Positions 10,707 through 21,944 of a DNA stretch of 64,000 nucleotides are shown here, in pieces. Position 1 is the first letter of the stretch; each line of letters starts with the position of its first letter. A program made the translations under genes and the position numbers. The notes beneath the pieces are model-generated. The model was not told where the DNA came from. It saw only the letters and a program-made list of their open reading frames with translations, and searched no databases. Source of the stretch: Acanthococcus lagerstroemiae (Eukaryota; Arthropoda; Insecta; Hemiptera; Eriococcidae); contig CM063114.1 in the NCBI GenBank assembly GCA_031841125.1, positions 57,744,955 through 57,808,954 of the forward strand, given 5' to 3'.

Positions 10707-13130
10707 CTGTTGACACGACGGAACAGTAAATTATGTCAGCTGGTACATGATTTCAGTTTTTTCTGACTATATTCTGATGTCTGGAACTTGTTAATGGCTC
10801 CAATTGCAGGTATTCAAAGCATGCAACTGTTTCTTGAAGACCTCAAGACCTCGTCATATCTATTATAGTTCAAGAAATAAAGCCCCGAAATTTGGCTAAA
10901 AATGTAAAAAAATGACGCAAGAATGAAAGTGACAAGATTATTTTTTGGACTAAGTGGAACAATAATCATCCCAATTCGTATTGAAATAAAAAAATTAATT
11001 AATTAAATAAATAAAATCATAAAATACAAATAGCTGGCATTTTAGTAAACACACTGCCTACTCTCGAAGGGCAAGGACATACCAAAAGAGGGGTGGGAAA
11101 ACTTCCCCTCCGCCAAACATTTTTCAAAGTTGGCAAATTTAGCAAAACTGACCCTCTGTGGGTTTTAATAGTAGATTTCTTTTGCTTGTCAATTTTAAAC
11201 ATTTTTATTAGTTGCCAAAAGCGAATTTAAAAAATTTTCAGTGATGACTTTTTTTGTCAATTTTAAACGCTTTCGTCAGTTAAAAATATCTGCTTCTCAG
11301 TATCAGTATTAAATATTCTCCCCTGTCCCCGAAATGTTGCTAAGTTCGTCCCTATCGAAGGATATCAAGTCGAAGAAATTGATCAGAAAATCCGATTCCA
11401 GACAGGCAACCCATTAAATAAAGTGACTATAGGTATAAAGCAAAAAATAACACAAAGATGAACTTTGCTTGGATTGGTCCTTACTATACCCTAATGATTC
11501 CCTGAAAATTCTTCAGAAACCCGAGGTGAGCTAACGATGCCACAGGGGAAAAGGGGAAGTAAATTTCGGTTTTGGACAATTTTTCGTTTTCTATGGGTCG
11601 CACAGAAAAAAATGTTCGTGACAAAACTAAAGAAAAGTAAATTTGCTACAAAAGATGTTCTGTACAATTTCGGCGTAGAATCAAAAATTCTTCCAAGAAT
11701 CAAACTTTAATATTCAACTGCATTGTAGCTTGTACACAGGGTATCCCATTATCGAGTGAAATGCATTAGGGAACACGAAAATGATCCTCATTTCCATTCA
11801 AAAATGTTTCTCTAGGTTTTTTATTTGGTTCGTAATTTCCAAAAAACGAAATTAATTTTCGCAAGATAACCCATGAGTTTTTGTTTAATTTTGGAGAATT
11901 TATGTGAGTAAAACCGCAGCGATATATCAAATTAGGTTCCTGTCCCCCCCTCTCCTCTCCTCGATTCATTTTTCTTTCTTTCTGTTGTACTCGTACTTGT
12001 CAATCTCGAAAATCAGTCGAAAAAATTGCTGCCCAAAACTGAAATAGTATGAAGACGTACTTGTTCTTTATCGTTTTAGTTCGCCAAATTGGAATCCCCT
12101 TCCCCAAGAAATACTTTAATACGTCCTATCAAATAAATATATTTTTAAGGCTAGTCGAGAAAAACTCTGCTTGAGTTCTAACTCAAAATCAACTCAGTTC
12201 ATCCCTGCCAATGAAATTAATTTGAAAAACATTCCTGGTGAGGTTGAGACTCCACCAAGGGATCTATCCAGATTACATACTAACGTGGTCCGTGTTTATT
12301 CTTGGTGGATTTTTTCGAATTCTTGCGAGGGCGCTCTCTATATCGGTTTCAGTGAGATGAAAAGAACTCCTACAAAGTTTCATGTTGATCAGAAAACAGG
12401 AACATGGTCATCAAACCCCCCTCCCCCCTTATGAAAAATTACCCGGAGATTTGAAGTTTCAACTGAATTTTCATTTTTTCAGCCCTAACAGTGTTGTAAA
12501 TATATTCTCATTGATTTCGAGAATTTATGAAATATTGATCAATATAAAATAATTTAATTACCTATGTATGTTAATGACGCAGGGAATGGCCTCAAAAAAC
12601 AATTAAAGTTTGAGATAGGGGTTGATTTATAGATATTTGAGATCACTGAATTCTGCTGGAAGTAGTTTTTATATGCGATCTCCTAGGGTGTCCTTAAAGT
12701 GAGTGGGGTCGAATATTAGTAATTTTTTTTACATGGTTTTTGATTTGAAAGTTTTTGAGGTCTCTAAATTCAGTTGTTGGGATATTTTTTACATTCTACC
12801 CTCAGAAATCCTACTAAATTGGATGTTGGATGGGGATCAAAATTTTTCCGAGATTGAATTTGTTAATTCTGTGTTTCGAGGTCGCTGAATTCAATTCTTG
12901 CAGTGATGTACATATCCTACTTCTTGTGGCATCATTACAGGAACAGACGTGTCATAGGTAATTTATGAAATCTAAGTTTATACATTCCTGAAACCCTTCA
13001 GAATCGAAAAAAGTTAAAAATTGTTGTATTTATCCGTAAGAAGGAACAGCAGAAGAGCCAGTGAGGGGTAAGGGGAGCAATTGCCGGCCCTTTATTTTGG
13101 AAAAACAAAATTACGTTTCGGTGCTCACAA
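10707..13130. other. Ca-beta intron between exons 3 and 4, upstream part
   Basis: No gene seen. At 11040-11345 a stretch begins gcaaggacataccaaaagagg and ends cccctgtccccgaaatg then cgtccct. It resembles the GACGTACC-ended hAT family (31.4, 52.0, 57.3 and 62.4 kb) but is too diverged to delimit. The rest is unremarkable AT-rich DNA. Confidence 0.5.
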
Positions 13131-13580
13131 GAATATTTTCGAATATTCAAAGCCAACTGAATAAAATTTACAGAAAATAGGATGTGCCTAGTGGCCTAGA
13201 CGCTAGAAATCGAAAATGTGTGACTAGCGCCACATTGATAGCTTATAATTCTACCTTTTTGCCCCTCCCTGGAAAAAGTTCTAGCTACGCCTATGAGCAG
13301 AGGGGTGTCAGATCCGATCAAGCTGAAATTTCCAGAGGTTTACCTTCGCACCATGGAATTTTCGAATATTTAAAGCCAACTGAATAAAATTTACAGAAAA
13401 TAGGATGTGCCTAGAGGCCTAGACGCTAGACAACGAAAATGTGTGACTAGCGCCACATTGATAGCTTATAATTCTACCTTTTTGCCCCTCGCTGGAAAAA
13501 GTTCTAGCTACGCTTATGAGCAGAGGGGTGTCAGATCCGATCAAGCTGAAATTTTCAGAGGTTTACCTTCGCACCATGGA
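13131..13580 (+). repeat. Tandem duplication of a 223-bp unit
   Basis: Two head-to-tail copies start near 13131 and 13354; matching landmarks are offset by exactly 223 bases (agccaactg at 13151 and 13374; gtttaccttcgcacc at 13338 and 13561). They differ at only a handful of positions, so the duplication is recent. Each contains ctagctacgcctatgagcag, which resembles a hAT-type terminal sequence. The ORFs inside are repeats of each other and not genes. Confidence 0.9.
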
Positions 13581-14152
13581 ACTCAACTCAACAGTTCGAA
13601 AACTGCTGGAGTGTTCACTGTTAAGTCCTAGGATGTGCTGGATTGCTTGATCGGCGATCCTCAAACCTTGAGAGAGTCCTGTGAGTCATTTCCCATGAAA
13701 AACGTTTTCTTAATTAAAGAAATCAACAAAATAAAGTTTCCCGATATTGAAACCCCCTCTAGCTGCAAAAGAGATTTCCAGTGTCATTTCATGTTTGAAA
13801 TTTCCACACTTTTATAATTTATAAGGAAAACAACCGTATTTCCCGTACGTCCTCCAGTCGTTATCAGTGACTATGAAATATTGTGATAGTTTTCGAAGCC
13901 ATAAATCTAATGTACTGGAGCAGAGCTCGTCGAAGGGAATAAACTGGAAGTTTTGGAAAGACCAATAAATATATGTATGTTCTAAATCGTAGACATAAAA
14001 TCAGCCGATTCACTTTTAGTTCATTGGGCTTAATTATAGCCAAAGAAAATGCTTACATCAGCAGTATTCTGGAAAATGTGAGTCTTTTTTTTGCGGCTTA
14101 ACGTAAAATTAGGGGGAAAAAAGACAATTAGGTATTGGAGAGTTTTACGTAC

Positions 14153-14272
14153 CTTTATGTGAAGGTATTCCCTCACATTAAAGGAAATTGCGTATCCATG
14201 GACCGGTGAATCGTCGTCCACCGTTCCATCGTATGCCACATTCGTTCTCACTGCAAAAGCTACCGGTTTTTC
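14153..14272 (-). CDS. Ca-beta: Ca-beta exon 3, first half of SH3 domain
   Basis: A 120-nt exon, 40 codons, phase 0 at both ends, with acceptor tttttgcag and donor AAG then gtacgt. It codes EKPVAFAVRTNVAYDGTVDD and continues DSPVHGYAISFNVREYLHIK. KPVAFAVRTNV opens the beta-subunit SH3 fold, and the exon ends at the conserved LHIK just before the WW pair on the next exon. The acidic YDGTVDDDSPV loop is typical of the family. The SH3 core of these proteins packs against the GK-like domain rather than binding proline-rich ligands. Confidence 0.95.
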
Positions 14273-15245
14273 CTGCAAAAAAGAAAAAACAATAAACAAT
14301 AATAATAAATGAAAACATAAGAAAAATTCTTGGAAGAGGAGAGGCTCAAGTCTCAGCACTCCAAAAATTGGTTTGAAATGGGTATCGTTAACTGATGATG
14401 TAATTTGAATGTGTCCAAAACATGGGCTCGGTTCTCCAGAAGAGAGGGGAGGGATTTGGGGTGAACTGAATAAAAATAAATTCGTAAGTTTTCTACAGAT
14501 ATTGTACGATCGTATGTCGAATACATTGGGTACCTGTATCTTAATCGCCCATCAAATTTCGAATCCAGATGTCCATTTTTTAAAATATCCAAGCATGAAG
14601 CACCTAGGGTGACCTAGATTTTTTAAGTCAAGTTGTTTTTTTTTCTTTTTTTAAATTCCCAAATATGAAGTACCTAAGATGGTGCGGAGCAAAAACGGCC
14701 CTGGGTTGTTTTGGCAATCATTTCTAGATTTTCTTCGATCTTTTCAGTCTCGAGGATGCTTTTAGGAGTAAACCTTTCGCAAAGTAGGCAAATTTGGCCT
14801 ATTCAAGATTTTTTTAACCATCGAATTACCAAAACCCAAACTGGAGAAAAAATTCCTAAATCATCCGAGGACGATTGTTGGGGGAGGAAGTACATGCAAA
14901 TTTTTACAAATATCAGAATTAATAATTACAGAAGCCCCGTTTTTAGTAAGTAAGAATCAATCCAAATTTTCCGAGGATTCAGCAATAACAAAATTTATTC
15001 TTTTCGGCTTTAATTCCCTCTGGTGCCATAAAATGGGTCAGATCCAGTAATAGATCTTAGAATAGAGTTTAAGTAACCTTAAAAACCTATAAATGTAGTA
15101 ACATCTTGAAAAAATGAACGATATTTGACGCCAGCCCTTCTTGGTGCGGCAGAAATACGCATAATCAATTCTTAAGAAATTTTGCCTTTATAGTATCTCA
15201 CATCTTGGAAACTTATTTTTGACAAGTTTTCAGGTATTCAAATTT

Positions 15246-15454
15246 CAGTGGCATGAATAAAAGGGGGTATGAAGGTACCCGTACTGCTAGGAAAAAAGTA
15301 TAATTTCGCCGCTTGTAAAATAACATTTTCGACCTAGAGATTTTATTTTTGCTTGTCGAATCAAAATTTGGATGACGTTTTGTAAGTCCGCGACTATTTC
15401 AGCTACAAAATTTCTACTCCCCACCCCCACGAAAACGTTTTATTTACGTTACTG
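15246..15454. mobile_element. hAT-like short element with CAGTGGCATGAATAAA ends
   Basis: The left end CAGTGGCATGAATAAAA and the reversed right end CAGTAACGTAAATAAAA match at most positions. The interior has ttttgcttgtcgaat, also found at 23.43 kb in another element. No convincing target duplication. Confidence 0.5.
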
Positions 15455-16084
15455 ATTGTGGTGTTTACAACTGAGGTATCCACAATTGAGTCGCCATAAT
15501 GTTTAAAGATACGGATGATTCTCCAGATATTGAGAATATTTTGTTGCCAGCAAATTTTGATACCTAGCTTTCGATTTATTATTTTCTCTTTGTATGAGGG
15601 GGGGGGATTATTTGGAGTTATACAATAACATCCACAACAAATTCTACGAACCCAATTCATCAGACAGGACAATTACCATCTTTAGGGAGGTGTCCATCGT
15701 CGTGGATGTTACTATCTTGTCTTAGTACCTGTTATATTTTTTATAATTTTTGTTTCAAGTTGTTTTTCCGGAATAAAGTGGCATTACTATTCAGAAAGAT
15801 TGGATACGTTAAGAAGTTCAGTTTGCTCTGTCATTGACTACACATTTTGAGAAGGGATGGTGCCTCGGTGTAAAGTTCTGTTACCAGGGTTTTCAGTCCT
15901 CTGTCGGGATTTGACCGGTGCAAAGATATGTGTCTTATACATTTTTTAGCCCAAAAAATGGCCATACTGGTACAGTTTTTTGATTCCTGAACACGATTCA
16001 GGTGCCAGATCGCTGTCATTGGCGTACGTGATAGCAGAATTTTCAAAAATTTCCTGGAAAAGAAAATGCTTGAAACTGTTTGCC

Positions 16085-17347
16085 CGTAGTGGATATTAGT
16101 GCTTTCGCCATGGATAAGATGTCTCTCGCCGTGGACAAACGTAGACCTCCTTAAATTTTGATGCTTTTGTTCTGCAAACTTACTGAATAGAAGTATTATG
16201 GCGGGCGGGAGAGTCTGACAAAAAAGAAATACCACCTAAATATTCTCAGTTTCTGGAGAACGACCCTAGTGTAGCTTTGCCAAAGGTCGACATTCTACAC
16301 ATCAGTTTCTGAGTACATTATTAATACAAACAGTGACTTCACTTTTGTGTAGAGAGGAGGGGGTAGTAATAAATTGATTTTTCTTTCTCGTGACATTCCC
16401 AGAAAGTAAAATTGTAATTCTGAATAATTTTAGCTGTTCCTGTTCCAGTCCCTTCAAACTGATTTAATAATTTCTGTTTTTATGTTGAATTCCAGATGCC
16501 CGATTACTACTTGTTGATTGCGTAGCACCTGTTGGATCTATTGTGTGACAGCTGTTAGTCGTGGCCAACCTAAAAATTGGTAAGTCTCATCCATTTCAGA
16601 TTATTTCGCTTTATTTCTATTACAAACGAAGTAAACTAAGGATTGTAGGGATGTTGAAGTTGTTTCATCTGTGGTCGCCGATATCAGTGCTTTCGCCATG
16701 GACAAGATGTCTATCGTCGTGGGAAAAGTCGTCCCTTTCCCAGGCCTGCCAACCTCAAGGATTTATCCTTAGATTTAAGGGGAAAGTTTGAAGATATCTT
16801 GAATGATTTTCAAAATTGTGAGAATTAAGGATTTTTGAGGTTTTCCGCGAAAATACTGAGAAAAGGAAATTCCTAATAGATTTTACATGTCAACGGAATG
16901 TAAATAATTTAAGCCAAATTTAAAAGAAATAAGGCCGACAGATCAATCAGGAATCATGAATATATTTTTATCCAATATACTGCATCCTACAACTTCGACG
17001 AGAAATTAAAAAAACAAGTAAATAAAGAGAAAGAAAGCGATTGAAATTGGAAAAGGAATGCTGAAAAAGGATGTTTAAGGAGCCCGGTATTTAAGTTTTT
17101 TTAAAAGGATTTTTCTAAGGATTTTCTATTTATTACCCGAGGATTTTTTGTGATTTTTAGAAATGTGTTCTGGTTTATTTTCGATTTCAGGATTTTCCAC
17201 GACCTCATCCTGTTGGTAGGCCTGTCCTTCCCTAAATTTTGATGCTCCTGTTGTGTGAACTTGTTGAATATACTCTACTACATATAAACCATGTATTGTG
17301 AGGGGGGGGGGTCTAACAAAAAAATGCCACCTTAATATTCTCAGTTT
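16085..17347 (+). repeat. Direct segmental duplication, second copy split by an insertion
   Basis: The block 16085-16262 (tagtgctttcgccatgga...ttctcagtttctggagaa) recurs as 16672-16735 plus 17225-17347. The second copy is interrupted at one point by the element 16741-17224. The uninterrupted first copy therefore shows the pre-insertion sequence. Confidence 0.75.
16741..17224. mobile_element. hAT-like element with CAGGCCTNCCAAC ends
   Basis: Ends are CAGGCCTGCCAAC and, reversed, CAGGCCTACCAAC (12 of 13). Flanking 8-mers ccctttcc and tccttccc match at 6 of 8. The empty site is visible in the paralogous block at 16.09-16.26 kb. The 484-base interior is rich in aaggattttt words and codes for nothing. 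Confidence 0.75.
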
Positions 17348-17818
17348 CTGGAGAATGACCCATACGTAACCCGTTCAAAACTGATGACTCGAAAAATGTA
17401 TAATTCAGCTGCAATATGCATTATGAAATATAAACTTGAGGGCAAATATGCTAGAATTTCGATTACTCGAAAAAACAAAAATCAAAAATCATGAACTGTA
17501 CATGTTGAATAATTTCTGAGTTTTAGGAGCAGTTTGACGAAAGTTATATCTCAATGTATCCACAACTGCAGTATTTTTCAATAATAACAGTCAGTTTGCG
17601 AACTTACTAGATTTCTTTTTAAAAAGAAAGAAAGATATGTGGGAAAAAGTAGATTTCTAGCATAAGTATAAGCGCAAATGGCCTACATGGGTCGAGAGGG
17701 CTCATGAGGAGCTAACGGATAGCTAAACAATACTTAAGATTCAGTCGCTAGTATAATTTTCACTTTTTCATCAGATGAGGCTTCCACAGAATTTGGAGGT
17801 GCCAAGCCCTCCTCTAAG

Positions 17819-18294
17819 CAGGGTTTGAAAGCCATATTGTACAGCTTAGGCTTTCGGCTATTACTTATGACCTTGAAAAATATAGCTACAGCTATCGGCT
17901 TTCGGTTATCTCTGATTCGGCTGAGGCTTTCCACGTTTGGCTGAAGTCAGAAAAATTCTATAGCTTTTGGCTATCGGCTTTCCAGAATTTTTCTATCAAT
18001 CAGTAGACAAGAGATAAGACAAGAACATATAATTGGAAGAAAAGGGCCCTATCTGCTACATAAGTTCAGGAGAAAAAGGAATCTGAAATAAATGAGTTTT
18101 TGGTCCTTATTGATTAATTCAGAGAAACCTCCCAAAGCCCAAAAGTCGAATAAGAAGCCGGAAGAATATGGCTCATGCTTACAACTTTTGGCTTTACAGA
18201 ATTGGCTGAAGCTATTGGCTTTCGGCTTTGTTTACCGGCTATTTATCGACTTTCGACTTGCAGCTATCGGCTATCGGCTGACTTTCAAACCCTG
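17819..18294. mobile_element. hAT-like element with internal GGCTATCGGCTTTCGG repeats
   Basis: Terminal inverted repeats CAGGGTTTGAAAGCCA and CAGGGTTTGAAAGTCA. The flanking 8-mers cctctaag and cctccaag differ at one base, as expected for an old hAT duplication. Next to each end are arrays of ggctatcggctttcgg words facing each other. No transposase. Confidence 0.85.
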
Positions 18295-18518
18295 CCTCCA
18301 AGCGCTTCTATTTACGCAGATGGTTACTAGCTATCTAATTTGTAAAACTGCTTGTTAATGTCCACATTAGAGAATGACTTGATTGAGTAAGAACTTAAAT
18401 AGTAAACACATGTATCTCAGTTGCTTAGCTAAGTAAAATTGATGGAAGTTTTTATGGAATAACCTACTGCTATCGGCATTACGATACCAACCAACTATAC
18501 TCATCCTATACTTACTGG

Positions 18519-18788
18519 CATGTCTGATGAAAGGGGGTGGGGAGAGGAGGGAGATTTCCCCCGAAAGCCCACCGAAAATACCAAAAAATATATGAAAATA
18601 ATCGAAAACAATTTGTATAAAGCAAAAAGCAAAATAAAACTGAACAAAAACATTGATAAGTAATCGATGCGGTTGGGTCGATTTGTAGTAGCTGGCATGC
18701 TGACAGGTGATAGCTGCTTTCTGCTTTTGTACTTCGTGAGCCCCACAAAAAATTTCCTCCGGGCCCCAATTTTCTCTCTACGGCCCTG
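18519..18788. mobile_element. hAT-like element with perfect 8-bp target duplication
   Basis: Flanked on both sides by the identical 8-mer cttactgg (18511-18518 and 18789-18796). Ends are CATGTCTGATG and, reversed, CAGGGCCGTAGAG, a weak inverted repeat with the usual CA..TG termini. 270 bases, non-coding; the ORFs here are by chance. Confidence 0.75.
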
Positions 18789-18796
18789 CTTACTGG

Positions 18797-19673
18797 TTAT
18801 CAGTATTATCATGTGCGTTTGTTGATTCAGTTTTCTGTCAGTGTTAGGTCGTTAGGTTACAAACAAACGTATAAGCGACTATCAACAAAATTTTGCATTT
18901 TCTCATAAAAACAGGATCATTCAGATTTTCAAAATAGCCTGCTCGACGGTGCAGCCACTAATAAGTAAGTCAATTTTTAACACAGGCAGAACATTCCACT
19001 GGAAATAGGTTGCCCGAAGCGCTATTATTAAAACTTATATAACAATAACAGCGGGTCGCCAACCTGCGAACACTTTATAAAAGCAGCTCTCTGCAGACTT
19101 CAAGTTAAATTTTCTCCGTCTTTGTCCATAAAGTGAACGCTAATGCTCAACAAAGACCCTCGATTACATCCGTTTTTTCTCGTTAAAAAATATTTATTGC
19201 ATATTTCTACTCCTGCGGGGGTTTACGTACTTGCGTTTACCTCTCGTTTCATCTCGAAACTTAATTACACAGTTTGCTTTTCTTTTTTTTTTTTTACGTC
19301 AAGGCGCAGTACGATGAAGATACACGTCATACTTACTCGGCCCTTCTCAAAAAGTCCGCATCATTTACTGGCATTATTTTTTCAAGCAATTTTCGCTGCT
19401 TGGCGTTAATTCAGGCCACGCGATTAACTTGGTCAAAGACTAGGTTTTTTGAAACTTGAGATCAAAAAAGGTTTCTGATAGTTCATTTTCTAAGTTAAAT
19501 CTATGGAGGGGGTAGGGTGGCCGTACCTTTTTTGTTTTTTGAAAAATTTAACAAACAACATTGAGGGACATTCTACAATAGCCCGTTGTCTGAATGTATG
19601 AGCCTTAAAGAATTAAAGAGTGTTCAAGAAGAAATCCAGAACTTATGTACGTTAAGGATTCTGTTCTAATATT
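18797..19673. other. Intron sequence without recognised feature
   Basis: AT-rich intron DNA. No exon, repeat family or element end was recognised on either strand. Confidence 0.5.
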
Positions 19674-20067
19674 CGGGGCCGGATTTAGGATTTTTGAGCT
19701 CCAGAACCCAAACTTAGTAGAGCCCCTCCCCTGGCAGAAAAAACTTAAATATCATGGTTAAAATAATATGTGTGTTTCCAGTGTGTGTGTGTGTGGGGGG
19801 GGGGGGGGGAGGAAAACCTATGACATCTGATTCTTGATGATTTTATGGATTGGTGGTGGTACCTAGTGGTAATATTTCAGTATTTATAATTTTACAGGGG
19901 AGGGCGTATGTGTTTTCATAGTCAGCATTTTTCGTGCATATGGGTACCAGTTGGCGATCGGCAAACAATTTGTGTTTTTATTTCCATTTTTTTAATATGT
20001 ATTTCCATTTGGTGGGGACCCTCGTGTTGGTGGAGGCTCGTTAGGTATAGCCTTAAATCCAGCCGTG
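19674..20067. mobile_element. hAT-like element with CCGGATTTAGG ends and GT microsatellite
   Basis: Left end CGGGGCCGGATTTAGGA and reversed right end CACGGCTGGATTTAAGG match at about 12 of 17 positions, a terminus widespread among hAT MITEs. A (GT)n followed by a G-run occupies 19780-19811. No clear target duplication. Confidence 0.55.
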
Positions 20068-20481
20068 AGGATGCTTCCGCTTTATCATGTCACTTTCTTC
20101 AGCGGTAGCATAGGGCTTCAACAGTAGCATAGAGTCTTGACATACAAGCACTGAAAAATATTCAGGGAAATAGACCTAAAACTGATCTAAGTTAAGATCC
20201 CTTTCCAGAACACATTCAAATTTGTAATATTCTACAGTGGCACGGAATTTTGTAGCTTTTGATACATGACTGATGACTGATGAGGTTATTAGTCTTACGA
20301 TCGGTTTAATGCAGTTCCCCGATTTTGCCCATCTTGTGCGAGTTTCTTCATTTTCAAATAACTCTTACATTTGACATTTGACATCCACGATTATTTATTG
20401 AACTCCTGGAATATTTGCTAACCGCCATCCAATCCTTTCCTTTCACCCTTCCTTCTAGCAGCAGGGATGTTATTCCTGGGT

Positions 20482-20859
20482 AGTGATGTGCAATCTATAG
20501 TAAAAACTATCGAACTATCGGTACTATCGAAGGTTTTTGAGACTATCGATAGTATCAATAGTTTTTTTAAAACTATCGAAGAAAAAAATGTATCAAATAT
20601 GTTGAGAATTTACGATTCCTATTGTCTAATATCTAACAGAAGTGCGTAATAATTCAAAATAATGTAAAATTCAGCTGCGAATAATCATTAGTATAATATA
20701 TTATGTACAGCAATGTAGTTGTACAGCCTTATGTGCCCGCAATTCTCCAAGCTAGCCGGTCGATTATCTCTTGATATTCTTAACATAATAAACTATCGAT
20801 AGTTTTATTTTTACTACCGATTACTATCGATAGTCCAAACAGCGACTATCGCACATCAA
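20482..20859. mobile_element. Element with TGATGTGC ends and ACTATCGATAGT repeats
   Basis: Ends are AGTGATGTGC and, reversed, TTGATGTGC. The same 11-mer tattcctgggt flanks both sides (ending about 20481 and starting about 20860), so a direct target duplication of at least 8 bases is secure. Just inside each end are several actatcgatagt palindromes. Non-coding. Confidence 0.8.
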
Positions 20860-20874
20860 TATTCCTGGGTGCCT

Positions 20875-21646
20875 CGAGTTATGCTCTATTGATTTATCTC
20901 TGCTCCTTTTCAGATAGTTCCAAATATCCATTTTACCTCCTACTCTGTTAAGTACGTCCTCATTTCTTACTTTATCTGTCCATTTGATTCTAAGTATCCG
21001 ACTATAGTACTACATTTCAAAAGCTTCTGTCTTCCTCTTCTCTGGTTTTCCTATGGTCCAAGGCTACACTCCAAACATATGTTTTCAAGAAAAATTTTTT
21101 GATTTCCAGATTTATTTTTGATTTTAAAAGATTACTTTTTTGATAAAATGCTAATTTGGATTGTGCTATTCTACTACTAATATAATTTTTACTCTTTTTA
21201 TCTTTTGTTATTTTACTCCCTAAATTGCAAAATTCACGTCCTCAATTTTTCCAGACCAGTTTTTATATTTAAGTGTCATGTTCACATCGATTACATACCA
21301 TTACTTTAGTTTTATTTTTGTTTATTCTCATACGATACTTTACACTCAAAATCTCCTCCATTTCATTTAAAATATTTTCCAAATCAGTACTTCTTTCAGC
21401 TAATAAAGCAATATCATCTGCAAATCTAAGCATCTTTACTCGCTCTCTATGTATAGTTACACCTGTATCAAATTTTTCTTTTATTTCTTTTATAGCCCAC
21501 TCTACGTACAGAATAAATAATACTGGAGAAAAGGAGCACCCTTGCCTTACACCTTTTTCTATATTAGCTTCCCCTATTCTTAATGTATAGCTTCCTTTGA
21601 TACATAAGCATTGAAAAATGATTCGGGAATCCAAGTTAAAACTCAC
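20875..21646 (-). pseudogene. LINE reverse-transcriptase fragment
   Basis: From 21646 down to 21269 an open frame shows RT palm motifs GVRQGCSFSPVLFILYVEWA and RFADDIALLAE, then INKNKTKVMVCNR. Downstream in shifted frames are remnants of LGSKIT, SRIAQSKLAFYQKSNLL and KTYVWSVALDH, the usual region after the RT in such LINEs. Several frameshifts and stops make it non-functional. The 5' part with the endonuclease is missing. Family placement beyond non-LTR retrotransposon is not attempted. Confidence 0.85.
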
Positions 21647-21944
21647 CTAAGTTAAGGTCATTTTTGGGGTCACTTTCAAATTTGTCACAATCTGCAGTTG
21701 TACGGAGTTTTGACATATGAGGATAAACAATTTCTAGGGAAAGAGACTTGAAACTCCCATAAATCACGGTCCTTTTCCCGGGATACGTTCAAAACTGTCG
21801 CATCCGGCACTTAGCCGAAATTTTGTCGTACAGGCGGTGGAAAATGTCCAGGGAAACCCATGTTAACCTCTGGAAGTCCGGGTTCTTTTCCTACGTCACA
21901 TTTAAGTTTGTTACATTCTATTACAGTTGGCTATCCGACTGATA

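Noticed and set aside
13184..13631. Two nearly identical 67-74 codon ORFs
   Set aside because: They are the two copies of the 223-bp tandem duplication, which is intronic and non-coding.
15831..16235. 134-codon minus-strand ORF
   Set aside because: It overlaps a duplicated non-coding block (16085-16262), and its second copy is not open.
19780..19811. G-run as a possible G-quadruplex regulatory site
   Set aside because: It is a (GT)n-G(n) microsatellite inside a hAT-like element; similar G- or C-runs mark many elements here.
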